Positions 53,083-63,756 of a stretch of DNA of 64,000 nt are shown piece by piece (position 1 is the first letter of the stretch; every line of letters begins with the position of its first letter). This stretch comes from Paenibacillus montaniterrae (GTDB lineage Bacteria > Bacillota > Bacilli > Paenibacillales > Paenibacillaceae). Location of the stretch: NCBI RefSeq assembly GCF_018403185.1, contig NZ_BOSE01000002.1, positions 496,001 to 560,000 of the forward strand. The letters are read 5' to 3'. The translations under genes and the position numbers were made by a program. Below the pieces are notes generated by a model, which worked only from the letters and a program-made list of their open reading frames with translations, was not told where the DNA came from and searched no databases.

Positions 53083-53916
53083 TCAACCTTTTACCGCTCC
53101 GGCGGTCATGCCGTCGATAAAATATTTCTGGAAGGCAAGAAACAGGATTAGAATCGGTACAATCGAGAAAAACGAGCCAACGATCAGCAAATCATAGTTG
53201 TTACCGTATGGCGTAAGCAGCGTTTTCAAGCCAATTGGCAGCGTATATTTGCTCGTATCGCTTAACACCATAAACGGCCAAATAAAGTTGTTCCAGCTAT
53301 TCATCCCGTTCAAAATCGCCATTGCCGCAAAGGAAGGCTTCATAACCGGAATAATCAATCGAGCATAAATGCCGTATTCTGAAGCACCATCGACCCGGCC
53401 TGCAGCAATTATTTCCTTTGGAATGCCGCTAATATATTGGCGGAAGAAAAAGATTGTCGCAGCATTGGCGATGCCCGGCAGCACAATTGCAGAGTAGCTG
53501 TTCATTAAGCCGAAATCATTGGTCAGCTTATAGAGCGGCAACAGCAAAATTTCAAACGGCACCATCATAATCATCAGCACGCACAAAAACAAAAAGTTTT
53601 TGCCTCTAAAATTGTACGCCGCAAATCCGTAAGCGACTGTGGCGCTAATGAGCAACGTAAGCACTACCTGTGCAATTGTCAAAAATACCGAGTTGAAAAA
53701 CCAATTAAAGTAGCTGTGCGAGCCTGTAAACAGAAAGACGAAGTTGTTGAAGCTCATAACAGACAAGTCAAAGCTGAGATTGAGTCCATAACGAACAAGA
53801 TCCCCACCTGGCTTGAACGAAGCAAGTGCAATCGCATAGAACGGAATCAAAATTATGAGGCAAATGACTGTAAACAAGACGAAGAGGCCAACCTTGGCAA
53901 ACGATTCATTTCTCAT
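53083..53916 (-). CDS. Carbohydrate ABC transporter permease (AraQ/MalG type)
   Basis: 277 aa with six predicted helices. EAA loop AAGRVDGASEYGIYARLIIPVMKPSF and C-terminus FQKYFIDGMTAGAVKG. ATG follows AAGGAGG and overlaps the upstream permease gene by 4 bp (ATGA). It is part of the importer for an arabinoside, judged from the GH51 gene. Confidence 0.92.
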   Translation of the reverse strand: MRNESFAKVGLFVLFTVICLIILIPFYAIALASFKPGGDLVRYGLNLSFDLSVMSFNNFVFLFTGSHSYFNWFFNSVFLTIAQVVLTLLISATVAYGFAAYNFRGKNFLFLCVLMIMMVPFEILLLPLYKLTNDFGLMNSYSAIVLPGIANAATIFFFRQYISGIPKEIIAAGRVDGASEYGIYARLIIPVMKPSFAAMAILNGMNSWNNFIWPFMVLSDTSKYTLPIGLKTLLTPYGNNYDLLIVGSFFSIVPILILFLAFQKYFIDGMTAGAVKG

Positions 53917-54821
53917 GATGATTGATCCTCCTTCTTGAACATGCCCGACAAGCTCAGCTGAGTTACGTTAATGATCATCGTAATAGCGAGCAGAACAATT
54001 CCTACGGCGGCAGCATAGCCTAAATTGTTTTTCTCAATGCCTTGACGATACAAATAACCAACGATCGTCAAACCAATATTTTTCGGCGAATTGTTGCCAT
54101 TCCACAGCATCATGCTTTCAATAAACATCGCTAGCCCCGCATAAATGCTGATCGTCACGACATAGATCGAGGTCGGCTTTAGCAAAGGCACTGTAATTTT
54201 GAAAAATTGCTGCAGCTTGGACGCTCCGTCAATCGCTGCTGCCTCGTAGTAGTCATCCGGGATGTTTTTCAGACCCGAGAGGAAATATAGCATGTTGACC
54301 CCGGTCCATCTCCAGGTAGCGAGCGCCAGCAAAGCGATGAAGCCCGTCACCTGCCCCTTGAGAAATTTGACCGGATCAATGCCAAACAGCCCTAAAAAGC
54401 TATTAATTAGCGAGCCTTCCATCTCGCCAAACATTAAGCGAAAAATTGTCCCCGCTACAACGACTGAGGTTAACGCGGGAAAGAAGAACGATGCCTTGAA
54501 AAACTCTTTGCCCCACATCAGCTTGCTGTTAATGAGCACAGCAAACAGCAATGGGAATGGAATAAGAATGACCAGCGTCAGAAGCATATAGGCGAAGCTA
54601 TTTAAAAGCGCCTTCAGAAATACTTTGTCGCTCAGCAGCTTCTCATAGTTGGAAAAGCCAACCCAGCTTGATTCCTGACCTAGCGCAACCTTTTGAAAGC
54701 TCATTTGAAATGAATCGAGCAATGGATACGCCCAAAATATGGCAAACACTAGAACAAACGGCAAAATGAACACATACGGTGCGACCTTTTGTGAATAAAT
54801 GAAGCGTTTGATCACCGTCAT
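53913..54821 (-). CDS. Carbohydrate ABC transporter permease (AraP/MalF type)
   Basis: 302 aa with six predicted helices. EAA loop YEAAAIDGASKLQQFFKITVPLLKPT; N-terminus PYVFILPFVLVFAIFWAYPLLDSFQMSF. The start is ambiguous: ATG 54821 is very close to AAAGGGGG, while a GTG two codons later (54815) is better spaced. The preceding 130 bp contain a hairpin and a collapsed B repeat. Confidence 0.9.
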   Translation of the reverse strand: MTVIKRFIYSQKVAPYVFILPFVLVFAIFWAYPLLDSFQMSFQKVALGQESSWVGFSNYEKLLSDKVFLKALLNSFAYMLLTLVILIPFPLLFAVLINSKLMWGKEFFKASFFFPALTSVVVAGTIFRLMFGEMEGSLINSFLGLFGIDPVKFLKGQVTGFIALLALATWRWTGVNMLYFLSGLKNIPDDYYEAAAIDGASKLQQFFKITVPLLKPTSIYVVTISIYAGLAMFIESMMLWNGNNSPKNIGLTIVGYLYRQGIEKNNLGYAAAVGIVLLAITMIINVTQLSLSGMFKKEDQSS

Positions 54822-54837
54822 TTCCCCCTTTAAAACT

Positions 54838-54873
54838 TCCTCTTTCAAAAAGTCGGACTTTTTGAACTTCCTT
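54838..54873. repeat. Collapsed element B: two terminal repeats only
   Basis: TTCAAAAAGTC-GGACTTTTTGAA with flanking CTTCCT on either side is the left and right terminal repeat of element B fused with the whole interior lost. It lies just before the first permease gene of the arabinoside transporter. Confidence 0.7.
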
Positions 54874-54927
54874 TAAAAAAGCCGTGAACAGCTTATTCTA
54901 CTAGAGGAAAGCGCTGACTCACGGCTT
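54874..54927 (-). terminator. Intercistronic hairpin after the arabinoside-binding protein
   Basis: Arms AAGCCGTGA and TCACGGCTT with inner CAGC/GCTG pairing are followed on the minus strand by TTTTTTAAAGG. It lies 25 bp after the binding-protein stop. Partial termination would keep the receptor in excess over the permeases. Confidence 0.75.
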
Positions 54928-54951
54928 CTATATCACTAAGAGGTTAGGTTA

Positions 54952-56286
54952 TTATTGCAGCTCCTGCTCAATTTGCGCTTGAGCATCATTCAAGGCTTCG
55001 GTTACATCGCGACCATCCTCAAAAATTTCATTCAACGTAATCGTACCGAGCACATTGTTGATCGTCGGCGAAGCGGACGTTGATTTGATCATTTGAATTT
55101 CATCGCGAATTTCATGGAGCACATCAAACGGGTTATTCACAAAATATTTCACAAATGCGTTGTCTGGATTATGCGTTACATCCTTCATATCCCAAACGCC
55201 CATGTTAACTGGGTCGAAGCCAAGTGTGTTCCAAATTTCGATATTAGCATCCTCAGTAAGCTTGGCATAGGCCAAAAAGTCCTTCGCCAGCTGAACATCC
55301 TTCGCTGTTTTCGTTACGACGGTGCCCGTGCCGCCGCCGCCAACGGAAGCCGGCATGCCTTCTTCCAGCACTGGAATAGGAGCGATCGCAATTTTGCCGG
55401 ACAGATCGCCCATATAGTTCACGTAACGCGACATAAACCATAGCGGCATAAAGGCCGAGACGAAATTGCCGGAATTGTATTCGCCATACGCTTCCTCTGT
55501 ATCAGGCTGACCGCCTGCAATTGTTGAAATTACGTTGTTTTCCTGCAAATCCTTCAGCATCTCCAAAGCGCGAATAGCTTCAGGAGTATTCACTTGCGGG
55601 GTTCCATTCTCATCGGTTAAGTCTGTGCCTTGCTGCGCAAGCAGCTGCGATACTTGCCAAAGCGCGCTTGTATCGGCGGTGCCCATGTTTTTGCCAGTAG
55701 CTTCGTATACTTTAATCCCTGCGGCCTTGAAATCCTCCCAGGTTACGATGTCCTGATAGTCGACGCCAGCTTCTTTAAGCACTTCCACATTGTAGAAGGC
55801 CACCGAAGCGCCAACATGAGTCGGGGCGCCATAGTTTTGACCATCCTTGCTGTAAATGTTAATACGAGATTCTACTAAAGTATCGCGGTATGGATCAATG
55901 ACATCATTTAACGGTTCAAGCTGCGGCGTTCCTTCGAGAAAATCAGGAAATTTGCCAAGCTCGATATCGGAAATGTCAGGAGCTCCTACTCCTGTTTGCA
56001 GCGCGATGCTCAGCTTGTTGTGCATATCATCATATGGCATAACGGAAACATTGAGCTTAATTTGACGATCCGGAAATTCAGCGTTCCATTTCGTCAGCAT
56101 CTTCTCAAAGTGCTGTCCATGCAGCTCAACAAAGGTCCAATACGATAATTCCGTTGCATTTTCACCAGCACCGCCGTCAATTACTGACTCCGTTCCGCCA
56201 CTGCTGCCGCTATTTCCGCCTGAGCAAGCTACCAGCAGCATAACTAACGATAATACCAAGCCTAGACTTAACCATTTTTTCATCAT
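54952..56286 (-). CDS. Sugar ABC transporter substrate-binding lipoprotein (arabinosaccharide-type)
   Basis: 444 aa. Lipobox LVAC with Cys21, Gly/Ser-rich tether, then a family-1 binding fold (ELSYWTFVELHGQHFEKMLTKWNAEFPDRQIKLNVSVMPYDDM). It is encoded 17 bp after the GH51 gene and before the permeases. It resembles AraN-type receptors for arabinooligosaccharides; the substrate is inferred from GH51. The start is ATG-ATG after a G-run. Confidence 0.9.
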   Translation of the reverse strand: MMKKWLSLGLVLSLVMLLVACSGGNSGSSGGTESVIDGGAGENATELSYWTFVELHGQHFEKMLTKWNAEFPDRQIKLNVSVMPYDDMHNKLSIALQTGVGAPDISDIELGKFPDFLEGTPQLEPLNDVIDPYRDTLVESRINIYSKDGQNYGAPTHVGASVAFYNVEVLKEAGVDYQDIVTWEDFKAAGIKVYEATGKNMGTADTSALWQVSQLLAQQGTDLTDENGTPQVNTPEAIRALEMLKDLQENNVISTIAGGQPDTEEAYGEYNSGNFVSAFMPLWFMSRYVNYMGDLSGKIAIAPIPVLEEGMPASVGGGGTGTVVTKTAKDVQLAKDFLAYAKLTEDANIEIWNTLGFDPVNMGVWDMKDVTHNPDNAFVKYFVNNPFDVLHEIRDEIQMIKSTSASPTINNVLGTITLNEIFEDGRDVTEALNDAQAQIEQELQ

Positions 56287-56303
56287 GAATGCCCCCCCAA
56301 AAA

Positions 56304-57875
<1,572 letters not shown>

Positions 57876-58104
57876 GATTTAAAATAGCATATGAGGTATT
57901 ATTTGTAAACACATAAATATAAAATAGTTTATATAAAGTTAAAACAGTGTCGATTCATAGCTGTTTTCGACATCGGATTCAGTACAAAAACCCTTTTGAT
58001 TTACATTTATTTAAAATAAAATCAGAAATCTACCACTTTTCCCCTTCCTTTTGGCTTTTGATTCGTATATGATTAAAGCAAATGTTGACTAAGGGGTAGT
58101 ACCG

Positions 58105-59025
58105 ATGATCTATATTAAGGATTTGATGAGTGGATTGCCGATTTTCAAGGCGTTAAGCTCGGAGGTTCGCATCCAAATTATTGAGCTGCTCATTCGCAAC
58201 TCTTCGATGAATCTCAATGAGCTCGCCAATGAATTGAAGCTTTCGAATGGCGCAATTACGATGCATATTAAGAAGCTGGAGGAAAGCGGTATTATTCAAA
58301 TCAACACAACCGTTGGCAAGCACGGCATACAGAAAATATGCTATTTAAACGAGGATAAGCTGTTCATTGATATGAAAAGCAATGAGAAGGAAAATTTGTA
58401 CGAGGTAGAGCTGCAGGTCGGCCATTTCAGCAATTACGCTGCTGCGCCTACCTGCGGGCTAGCAACGAAGGACAGCATTATTGGGGACTTTGACGATCCA
58501 AGATATTTTGCCGATCCGCAGCGGATTTATGCCGAAATCATCTGGCTGGCTGAAGGCTTTCTCGAATATCGCATCCCAAACTATCTCAAGCCCAATCAGC
58601 AATTCAAGGAAATTCAATTTTCCATGGAGCTCAGCTCTGAAGCGCCTGGCTACAATAACCATTATCCATCGGACATTTATTTTTATTTGAATAATGTTGA
58701 AATAGGCAGCTGGACGAGTCCAGGCGACTTTGGCGATGTGCGCGGCAATTTTAATCCCGACTGGTGGCCGCCTCATCTTAATCAGTACGGCATGCTGAAG
58801 CTGATTCGCATCAATCAGCAGGGCAGCTTTATCGACGGCTGCAGAATTTCCGATGTATCGCTTAACGAGATCGAGCTGGACTATAAAAGCGATCTGGTGC
58901 TACGCCTCGCCGTTCCGCCTCATTCAGCCAATAAGCGCGGCTTGACGATATACGGCAAAAGCTTCGGCAACTACAGCCAGGATTTGCTGGTGCGCGTCTT
59001 GTACGATGTTGTAGAGCAGCCATAA
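58105..59025 (+). CDS. ArsR-type winged-helix regulator with a C-terminal sensor domain
   Basis: 306 aa. Winged HTH at about residues 10-85 (FKALSSEVRIQIIELLIRNSSMNLNELANELKLSNGAITMHIKKLEESGIIQ). It is followed by a ~210-residue beta-rich domain with many aromatic residues (SDIYFYLNNVEIGSWTSPGDFGDVRGNFNPDWWPPHLNQYG), not a metal site, so it probably senses a sugar. ATG follows AAGGGG. It is divergent from the GH51 operon and is the likely regulator of that operon. A large C-terminal domain is unusual for ArsR proteins. Confidence 0.88.
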   Translation: MIYIKDLMSGLPIFKALSSEVRIQIIELLIRNSSMNLNELANELKLSNGAITMHIKKLEESGIIQINTTVGKHGIQKICYLNEDKLFIDMKSNEKENLYEVELQVGHFSNYAAAPTCGLATKDSIIGDFDDPRYFADPQRIYAEIIWLAEGFLEYRIPNYLKPNQQFKEIQFSMELSSEAPGYNNHYPSDIYFYLNNVEIGSWTSPGDFGDVRGNFNPDWWPPHLNQYGMLKLIRINQQGSFIDGCRISDVSLNEIELDYKSDLVLRLAVPPHSANKRGLTIYGKSFGNYSQDLLVRVLYDVVEQP

Positions 59026-59059
59026 AGCTTGATTGGCTGAGTTAACTCTTGGTGGTCGC

Positions 59060-59080
59060 CTCTAAAAGGAAGTTCAAAAG
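59060..59080 (+). repeat. Relic of a B-element end
   Basis: TCTAAAAGGAAGTTCAAAAG matches the outer end of element B (consensus TTAGAGG-AGTTCAAAAAG). The interior is gone. It follows the ArsR-type gene stop by 35 bp. Confidence 0.45.
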
Positions 59081-59131
59081 GCTGGACCTTCCGGGCGTTG
59101 AGCATGACTCAACACCTAGAAAGCCCAGCCT
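59079..59131. terminator. Bidirectional hairpin between convergent genes
   Basis: AGGCTGG pairs with CCAGCCT, CTT with AAG and GGCGTTGAG with CTCAACACC around a CATGA loop. It lies between the ArsR-type gene and the sensor kinase gene. Confidence 0.6.
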
Positions 59132-59147
59132 GCGAACATTTATTCAG

Positions 59148-60629
59148 CTAGGGCGCTTGACCAGCATCAGGCTTTAAGCTTTTCACCCTGATCTTTACAT
59201 ACGCTCCCCCTGCTTCATGATTTGCAGCGCTAATTTCTCCACCGTGCTTTTTAACGATCGTTTGTGCAATAAACAGCCCTAATCCCGAATGACCCGAATC
59301 GCCTGAGCGTGCAGCATCCTCACGATAAAACTTTTCGAATACTTTGGACGGATTTTTCGAAGCAAAGCCCGGACCGCTATCAAGCAGCTCCAATGTCAAA
59401 TATTGCTCATCCACCTTCGTCAGCCATTTAATGTCTCCGTTATCCGGCGTAAAGCGCAAGCTATTCATAAAAATATTGTCGATTACCTGCTCCATGCGCT
59501 CCACATCGAGCCAGACTGGAGATTGCTCAGATCTGTTGTCGATCACCTGAGCATGAAAGGAGATATGCTTCTCCTCGCATAACAGCTCATACTGCGACGC
59601 CTTCTCCCGCAGCCAATTGACAGCATTTACTTCAGCCGCCTGAAGCGTAAACTCCGCTTGCTCCAGCTTGGACAGCTCGTTTAATTCCTTTATTAATTGA
59701 ATGGAGCGCAGACAGCTTTTATAAATGGTATCTAAATACCGTTGCTGGCGCTCTGGGTTTTGATTTTTCGCCTCGATTAACCCTTCAACATGGCCTTGAA
59801 TGATCGTGAGCGGTGTTTTCAGATCATGAGCAATCGCTGCCACCATCTCTTTCCGTTCACGCTCCAGCTTCCATTGCTGCTCAAGCGATTCCTTCAGCGC
59901 CTCCTTCATCTCCTCGAAGGCAAGCATTAGTTGATTAAGCTCCTCGGTGCTGTCCATATAGGACAGCGAAAAATCGAGCTCATGATTGCGAATTCTGTTC
60001 GCACTTTCTATTATTTTATTAAACGGTTTTTCAATACGGCTGCTCAATCGCTTGCCGATCACATAAGAAAATAAGAAAATATAAAAAAATGGAGTAAGAA
60101 ATGTAAGGATCGCTAAAGGATAAAGCACAGCCTTGCCTTCCTGGTTAGCAGCAAGCACAGATAGCTGGTAGCGGAAGCCGACAGCGCCCTGCAGCAAGCC
60201 TTGTTCATCGAGTAAAGGATAATACTTAACAAAAAAATTCCGGTCATATAAATTCGTATTTAATTTAGTAAGCAAATCGCTGCCTGAATCGATATACGAT
60301 TTTGCTATCGTCCCATACACAATCTCGCCAGCCAAGTTCACGACCTGATAGTCGAGCCCCTCCAGAGGAATCCTTTTCTCAACAATTTCTTTCGCTGCGC
60401 TATCCAAAATATGCTCCTGCTCATTCATATACTCTACTAAAGCGGGGATTTGTCCTTCGTAATAATTAGCCGGATTGACCCTTTCATTTTGCAGCAGCAA
60501 GGCGAAAATGACGAAAAGGATGGCCCATGTCAGGAAAGCTGCAACTACACTTAAGCCAAGCATCAAATAAAACGATGAAGTAATGCTGCTCCGCAAGCTT
60601 TTTCTTTTGTCCCGCTTCAGCTTTCCCAC
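59148..60629 (-). CDS. Sensor histidine kinase (HisKA) of the ABC-exporter operon
   Basis: 493 aa. Helix at about 20-45, extracellular domain of about 130 residues, second helix near 170-190, HAMP, HisKA with His268 in AAIAHDLKTPLT, and HATPase boxes (FMNSLRFTPDNGD, DSGPGF, GHSGLGLFIAQ). The GTG at 60629 is well spaced from GGGGAGTAGG; the ATG at 60647 has no site. It overlaps the response regulator gene by 13 bp. With the exporter upstream it likely forms a drug-sensing module. Confidence 0.88.
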   Translation of the reverse strand: MGKLKRDKRKSLRSSITSSFYLMLGLSVVAAFLTWAILFVIFALLLQNERVNPANYYEGQIPALVEYMNEQEHILDSAAKEIVEKRIPLEGLDYQVVNLAGEIVYGTIAKSYIDSGSDLLTKLNTNLYDRNFFVKYYPLLDEQGLLQGAVGFRYQLSVLAANQEGKAVLYPLAILTFLTPFFYIFLFSYVIGKRLSSRIEKPFNKIIESANRIRNHELDFSLSYMDSTEELNQLMLAFEEMKEALKESLEQQWKLERERKEMVAAIAHDLKTPLTIIQGHVEGLIEAKNQNPERQQRYLDTIYKSCLRSIQLIKELNELSKLEQAEFTLQAAEVNAVNWLREKASQYELLCEEKHISFHAQVIDNRSEQSPVWLDVERMEQVIDNIFMNSLRFTPDNGDIKWLTKVDEQYLTLELLDSGPGFASKNPSKVFEKFYREDAARSGDSGHSGLGLFIAQTIVKKHGGEISAANHEAGGAYVKIRVKSLKPDAGQAP

Positions 60630-61297
60630 TTGTAACCTACTCCCCATATCGTTGTAATGTAGCTCGTATCAGGGTCACAGCTTTGCAGCTTGGCGCGAAT
60701 CTTTTTAATATGCTCGGTAACGGTAGTCGAATCGCCGCTTGCCTCGAGGCCCCACACATATTCATAAATTTGCTCCCTCGATGCCACCTGATTAGGATGG
60801 AGCACGAAATAACGGATGATGTCCAGCTCCCGATAGGTAAAGGCGATTTTTTGCTCGAAGCAATATACCTCGCAAGCCTCCAGATCAATAATCAAATTTT
60901 TATGGTGAAGCTTCTTGTAGCTTTTCGTTTGGATGCGCTTCTCCCGTCTAAGATGAGCAAATATCCTTATTTTCAGCTCCTTCATGCTGAAGGGCTTTTC
61001 AATATAGTCATCTCCGCCGGCCATTAGCCCGCGAATTCGATCCTGCTCGGTTTTTCTTGCGCTAACAAATAGTATCGGACACGATATACTGGCGCGAATT
61101 TTTTCACACAGCTCAAATCCATCCATGCCGGGCATCATCACATCAAGCACAATTAAATCCGGATTTTTCTGCAACGCATGCAGCGCTTCCGCGCTGTTAT
61201 ATGCCGCAAAAACCGTATAGCCTTCATCCTCCAGCGAGTCCTTTATAAAGGAGACTATATCCTTTTCATCATCCACAATTAATATTTTCTCTTCCAC
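60617..61297 (-). CDS. OmpR-family response regulator
   Basis: 226 aa. REC domain with VDDE (8-11), phospho-acceptor Asp52 (IVLDVMMPG) and Lys in YIEKPFSMKEL. C-terminal winged helix of the OmpR type (TYRELDIIRYFVLHPNQVASREQIYEYVWG; VTEHIKKIRAKL). A GTG start follows AGGATG, 6 bp after the second exporter permease gene. It probably activates the ABC operon it belongs to. Confidence 0.92.
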   Translation of the reverse strand: MEEKILIVDDEKDIVSFIKDSLEDEGYTVFAAYNSAEALHALQKNPDLIVLDVMMPGMDGFELCEKIRASISCPILFVSARKTEQDRIRGLMAGGDDYIEKPFSMKELKIRIFAHLRREKRIQTKSYKKLHHKNLIIDLEACEVYCFEQKIAFTYRELDIIRYFVLHPNQVASREQIYEYVWGLEASGDSTTVTEHIKKIRAKLQSCDPDTSYITTIWGVGYKWES

Positions 61298-61303
61298 TTA
61301 ACA

Positions 61304-62074
61304 TCATCCTAACCAGTCTCTCTTTTTCCACACTAGTGCATTTATTATATAGCTAATTGCGATAAGAGACACGATAAGCAGCAAAGATGTAAGCTGCTGC
61401 TGGCTTAAAATTTCGAAAATGGTATCGGACACTTGAAAGAAAATGAAAAAATAATCCGACAAATACGTGCAGCCTATTAAAAAGCCAACCGTGCCAACAT
61501 ACGATAAAATCGAGTTGGGCATAATCGAGCTAATCGCACTTCCGACACAAATGACAGCAAACAGCACGAGAAAGGCGACAACATAGAACGCCAGCACATA
61601 GATCGTGGCCTGCAAAGGCTGCAGCGGTATTGTATTATAAAATGAAACCTCCTGTACAGAGGGGAATACGACAATGCCAAAGGCTGTTGCAATTAGCCAG
61701 GTGGCAGCAAGCAAACAGACGACAATGGACGCCTGGACGCCAAGCTTTGCAATAAACAGCATGAAGCGCCCCTGCGGCCGCAGCAGTACAAGCCGATATG
61801 CACCCGAAGTATACTCGCCGTTAAAGCTGTCCGATACAAACATAGGTATTAAAATAAATACGAGAAACATACCCAGCTCCCTTAAAAAGAACGGTGCCGT
61901 ATTCAAATTATTCAGCAGCACATCCTGATCCTTGTTATAGAAGCTGACTCCGCCGACAGCGTATAGAAACAGCGCCTCCAGCCCAACCAGCAGCAAATAG
62001 ATGATGATGCCTACTATCGTCTTTTTGCGCTTAAACACTCGCTGCCATTCACTTAGCCATACCCTTTTGAACAC
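61304..62074 (-). CDS. ABC-2 type exporter permease (lantibiotic-immunity type), second subunit
   Basis: 256 aa with six predicted helices, ABC-2 family (SDSFNGEYTSGAYRLVLLRPQGRFMLFIAKLG). The GTG at 62074 is nine bases from GAGG; a TTG at 62080 is also in frame. It pairs with the permease 17 bp upstream, as in LanE/LanG or Bcr-type transporters. Confidence 0.85.
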   Translation of the reverse strand: MFKRVWLSEWQRVFKRKKTIVGIIIYLLLVGLEALFLYAVGGVSFYNKDQDVLLNNLNTAPFFLRELGMFLVFILIPMFVSDSFNGEYTSGAYRLVLLRPQGRFMLFIAKLGVQASIVVCLLAATWLIATAFGIVVFPSVQEVSFYNTIPLQPLQATIYVLAFYVVAFLVLFAVICVGSAISSIMPNSILSYVGTVGFLIGCTYLSDYFFIFFQVSDTIFEILSQQQLTSLLLIVSLIAISYIINALVWKKRDWLG

Positions 62075-62091
62075 ATTCAAGCACCTCGCTA

Positions 62092-62919
62092 TTATTGAAA
62101 GTAATCCTTTTTATTTGCCGCAAGTACAATCAAGCCCGCAAACAAAAGCCAATAAATCGCAATTACCCCGCAGTTCCACTGTGCCATAAAAGGCTGATCT
62201 GCCAACAGATAGGTAATGCCTTGCCACTGAATCATCGGGATTGAAGTGAAAAAGATTTTGATCACCAGCTCTTCTCCAATCAGCGGCGTAAAATACGTTA
62301 CAACGTTCGGATAAAGAAATGAAAATAAAAGAAAGCCAATTCCTGTTCCAATTGCTGCTGTTGTAGTATGAGCAATACTCGAAATAAAGAACAGCACCGT
62401 TAACATTGCGATCGAAGACAGCAAAGCAATCCCGTAAAACTGTAAATTGTAAACCAAGCTTTCAAATGGAGTCGCCATTCCTTGCTGGTAAAACAACGCG
62501 AGCTCTGCCGGCCTGTCGAAATAAATAAAGCCTACCGCATAGCTTATCGCCAAATACGCTGCAAAAAATGCAGCCAAGGCAAGGATCGAGACGAGATACT
62601 TGCTTATTATAATTTCCAAATTAGAGTATGATCTGATCAGAATCATGCGAATCGTTTTATCCTGGTATTCATCCGTTACAATAAAGGCAACAAGAACAAG
62701 AATAACGCCCTGAAACACGGTAAACAGCATCTCTGAAAGTCCCATAATCGGAAAGTTCCAGGCAGAAGTATAGTGTGCAACATCAGCAGTTAAAGTATCA
62801 TTTTGCTTAACAACATAGCTTGCAGCGGCTAGTAAAATAATCGGGATGCTCAAGAAAAGCAGCCATGTCGTTTTTCGCTTCCATACGCGCTCCCATTCAC
62901 TCCACATTAATGCCTTCAT
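62092..62919 (-). CDS. ABC-2 type exporter permease, first subunit
   Basis: 275 aa with six predicted helices, ABC-2 family (TDEYQDKTIRMILIRSYSNLEIIISKYLVS). It starts inside the ATPase stop (4-bp overlap) and shares with the second permease the N-terminal WSEWERVWKRK pattern, so the two are paralogues. Confidence 0.88.
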   Translation of the reverse strand: MKALMWSEWERVWKRKTTWLLFLSIPIILLAAASYVVKQNDTLTADVAHYTSAWNFPIMGLSEMLFTVFQGVILVLVAFIVTDEYQDKTIRMILIRSYSNLEIIISKYLVSILALAAFFAAYLAISYAVGFIYFDRPAELALFYQQGMATPFESLVYNLQFYGIALLSSIAMLTVLFFISSIAHTTTAAIGTGIGFLLFSFLYPNVVTYFTPLIGEELVIKIFFTSIPMIQWQGITYLLADQPFMAQWNCGVIAIYWLLFAGLIVLAANKKDYFQ

Positions 62920-63647
62920 CGCGACACCAACTCAATAAAGGCATCCTCCAGGCTCTCCTCATTGCTCGCCAACGCCTTTGTTTCACCAGTCCAGATCAGC
63001 TTTCCTTCTTGCATAACCACGATATGCTGACAAACCTTTTGCAGCTCATCCAGCAAATGACTTGAGATTAAAATGGTCATGCCATACTGCTCGTTCAATT
63101 GCAAAAGCAGCTTGCGTATATCTCTAATTCCCATAGGATCAAGTCCATTGACCGGCTCGTCGAGAATGAGAACGGAAGGTCTTCCCAGCAATGCTTGGGC
63201 GATCCCTAACCGCTGCTTCATGCCAAGGGAATAAGTTTTCACTTTATCATTGCCTCGATCCTGCAGGCTAACAATTTCCAGCACTGACTCCACACGCTCG
63301 CGCTGCTCTTTTTTCGAAAGCTGCGGATGAAGACGCGCCAGATTTCTTAAATTCTCTCTGCCTGTCATATATGGGAAGAAAATCGGTGATTCTACGATTG
63401 CCCCCAGCTCCTGTACAGCCTGCTTCCGCTGCGTAACAATACTGGAGCCGTTAATAACAATTTCCCCTGCCGTTGGCTTCACCAAACCTGTGACGATGCG
63501 AATAAGCGTGGTCTTTCCCGCTCCATTGGGACCTAATAGACCACATATGCTTCCCTTCTCTACCTCAAAGGATATATTTTGCAATAACTGACGTCCTCTT
63601 ACACGCTTGCTTACTTGCTTAAATGACAAACTAATCTCTTTAGACAT
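62916..63647 (-). CDS. ABC exporter ATPase (BcrA/LanF type)
   Basis: 243 aa. Walker A GPNGAGKTT (39-47), signature YSLGMKQRLGIAQAL, Walker B SVLILDEPVNGLDP, switch His in ILISSHLLDEL. Most similar in layout to bacitracin/lantibiotic immunity ATPases. ATG follows GAGGAGGG. First gene of the five-gene operon ATPase-permease-permease-regulator-kinase. Confidence 0.92.
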   Translation of the reverse strand: MSKEISLSFKQVSKRVRGRQLLQNISFEVEKGSICGLLGPNGAGKTTLIRIVTGLVKPTAGEIVINGSSIVTQRKQAVQELGAIVESPIFFPYMTGRENLRNLARLHPQLSKKEQRERVESVLEIVSLQDRGNDKVKTYSLGMKQRLGIAQALLGRPSVLILDEPVNGLDPMGIRDIRKLLLQLNEQYGMTILISSHLLDELQKVCQHIVVMQEGKLIWTGETKALASNEESLEDAFIELVSR

Positions 63648-63704
63648 CGTTTCAATCCCTCCTCGCTAGTCAGTATAGGAGGTAAAAATAAAGATTTTAT
63701 AAAG

Positions 63705-63752
63705 CAAAAAAAATTGTCCAGAAAGTCAGTATAAACTGACAATCTGGACAAT
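63705..63752 (-). terminator. Terminator after the binding-protein gene at the window edge
   Basis: ATTGTCCAGA pairs with TCTGGACAAT, then GTCAGT with ACTGAC around an ATAA loop, followed on the minus strand by TTTTTTTT. It lies 5 bp past the stop. Confidence 0.9.
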
Positions 63753-63756
63753 CGGT

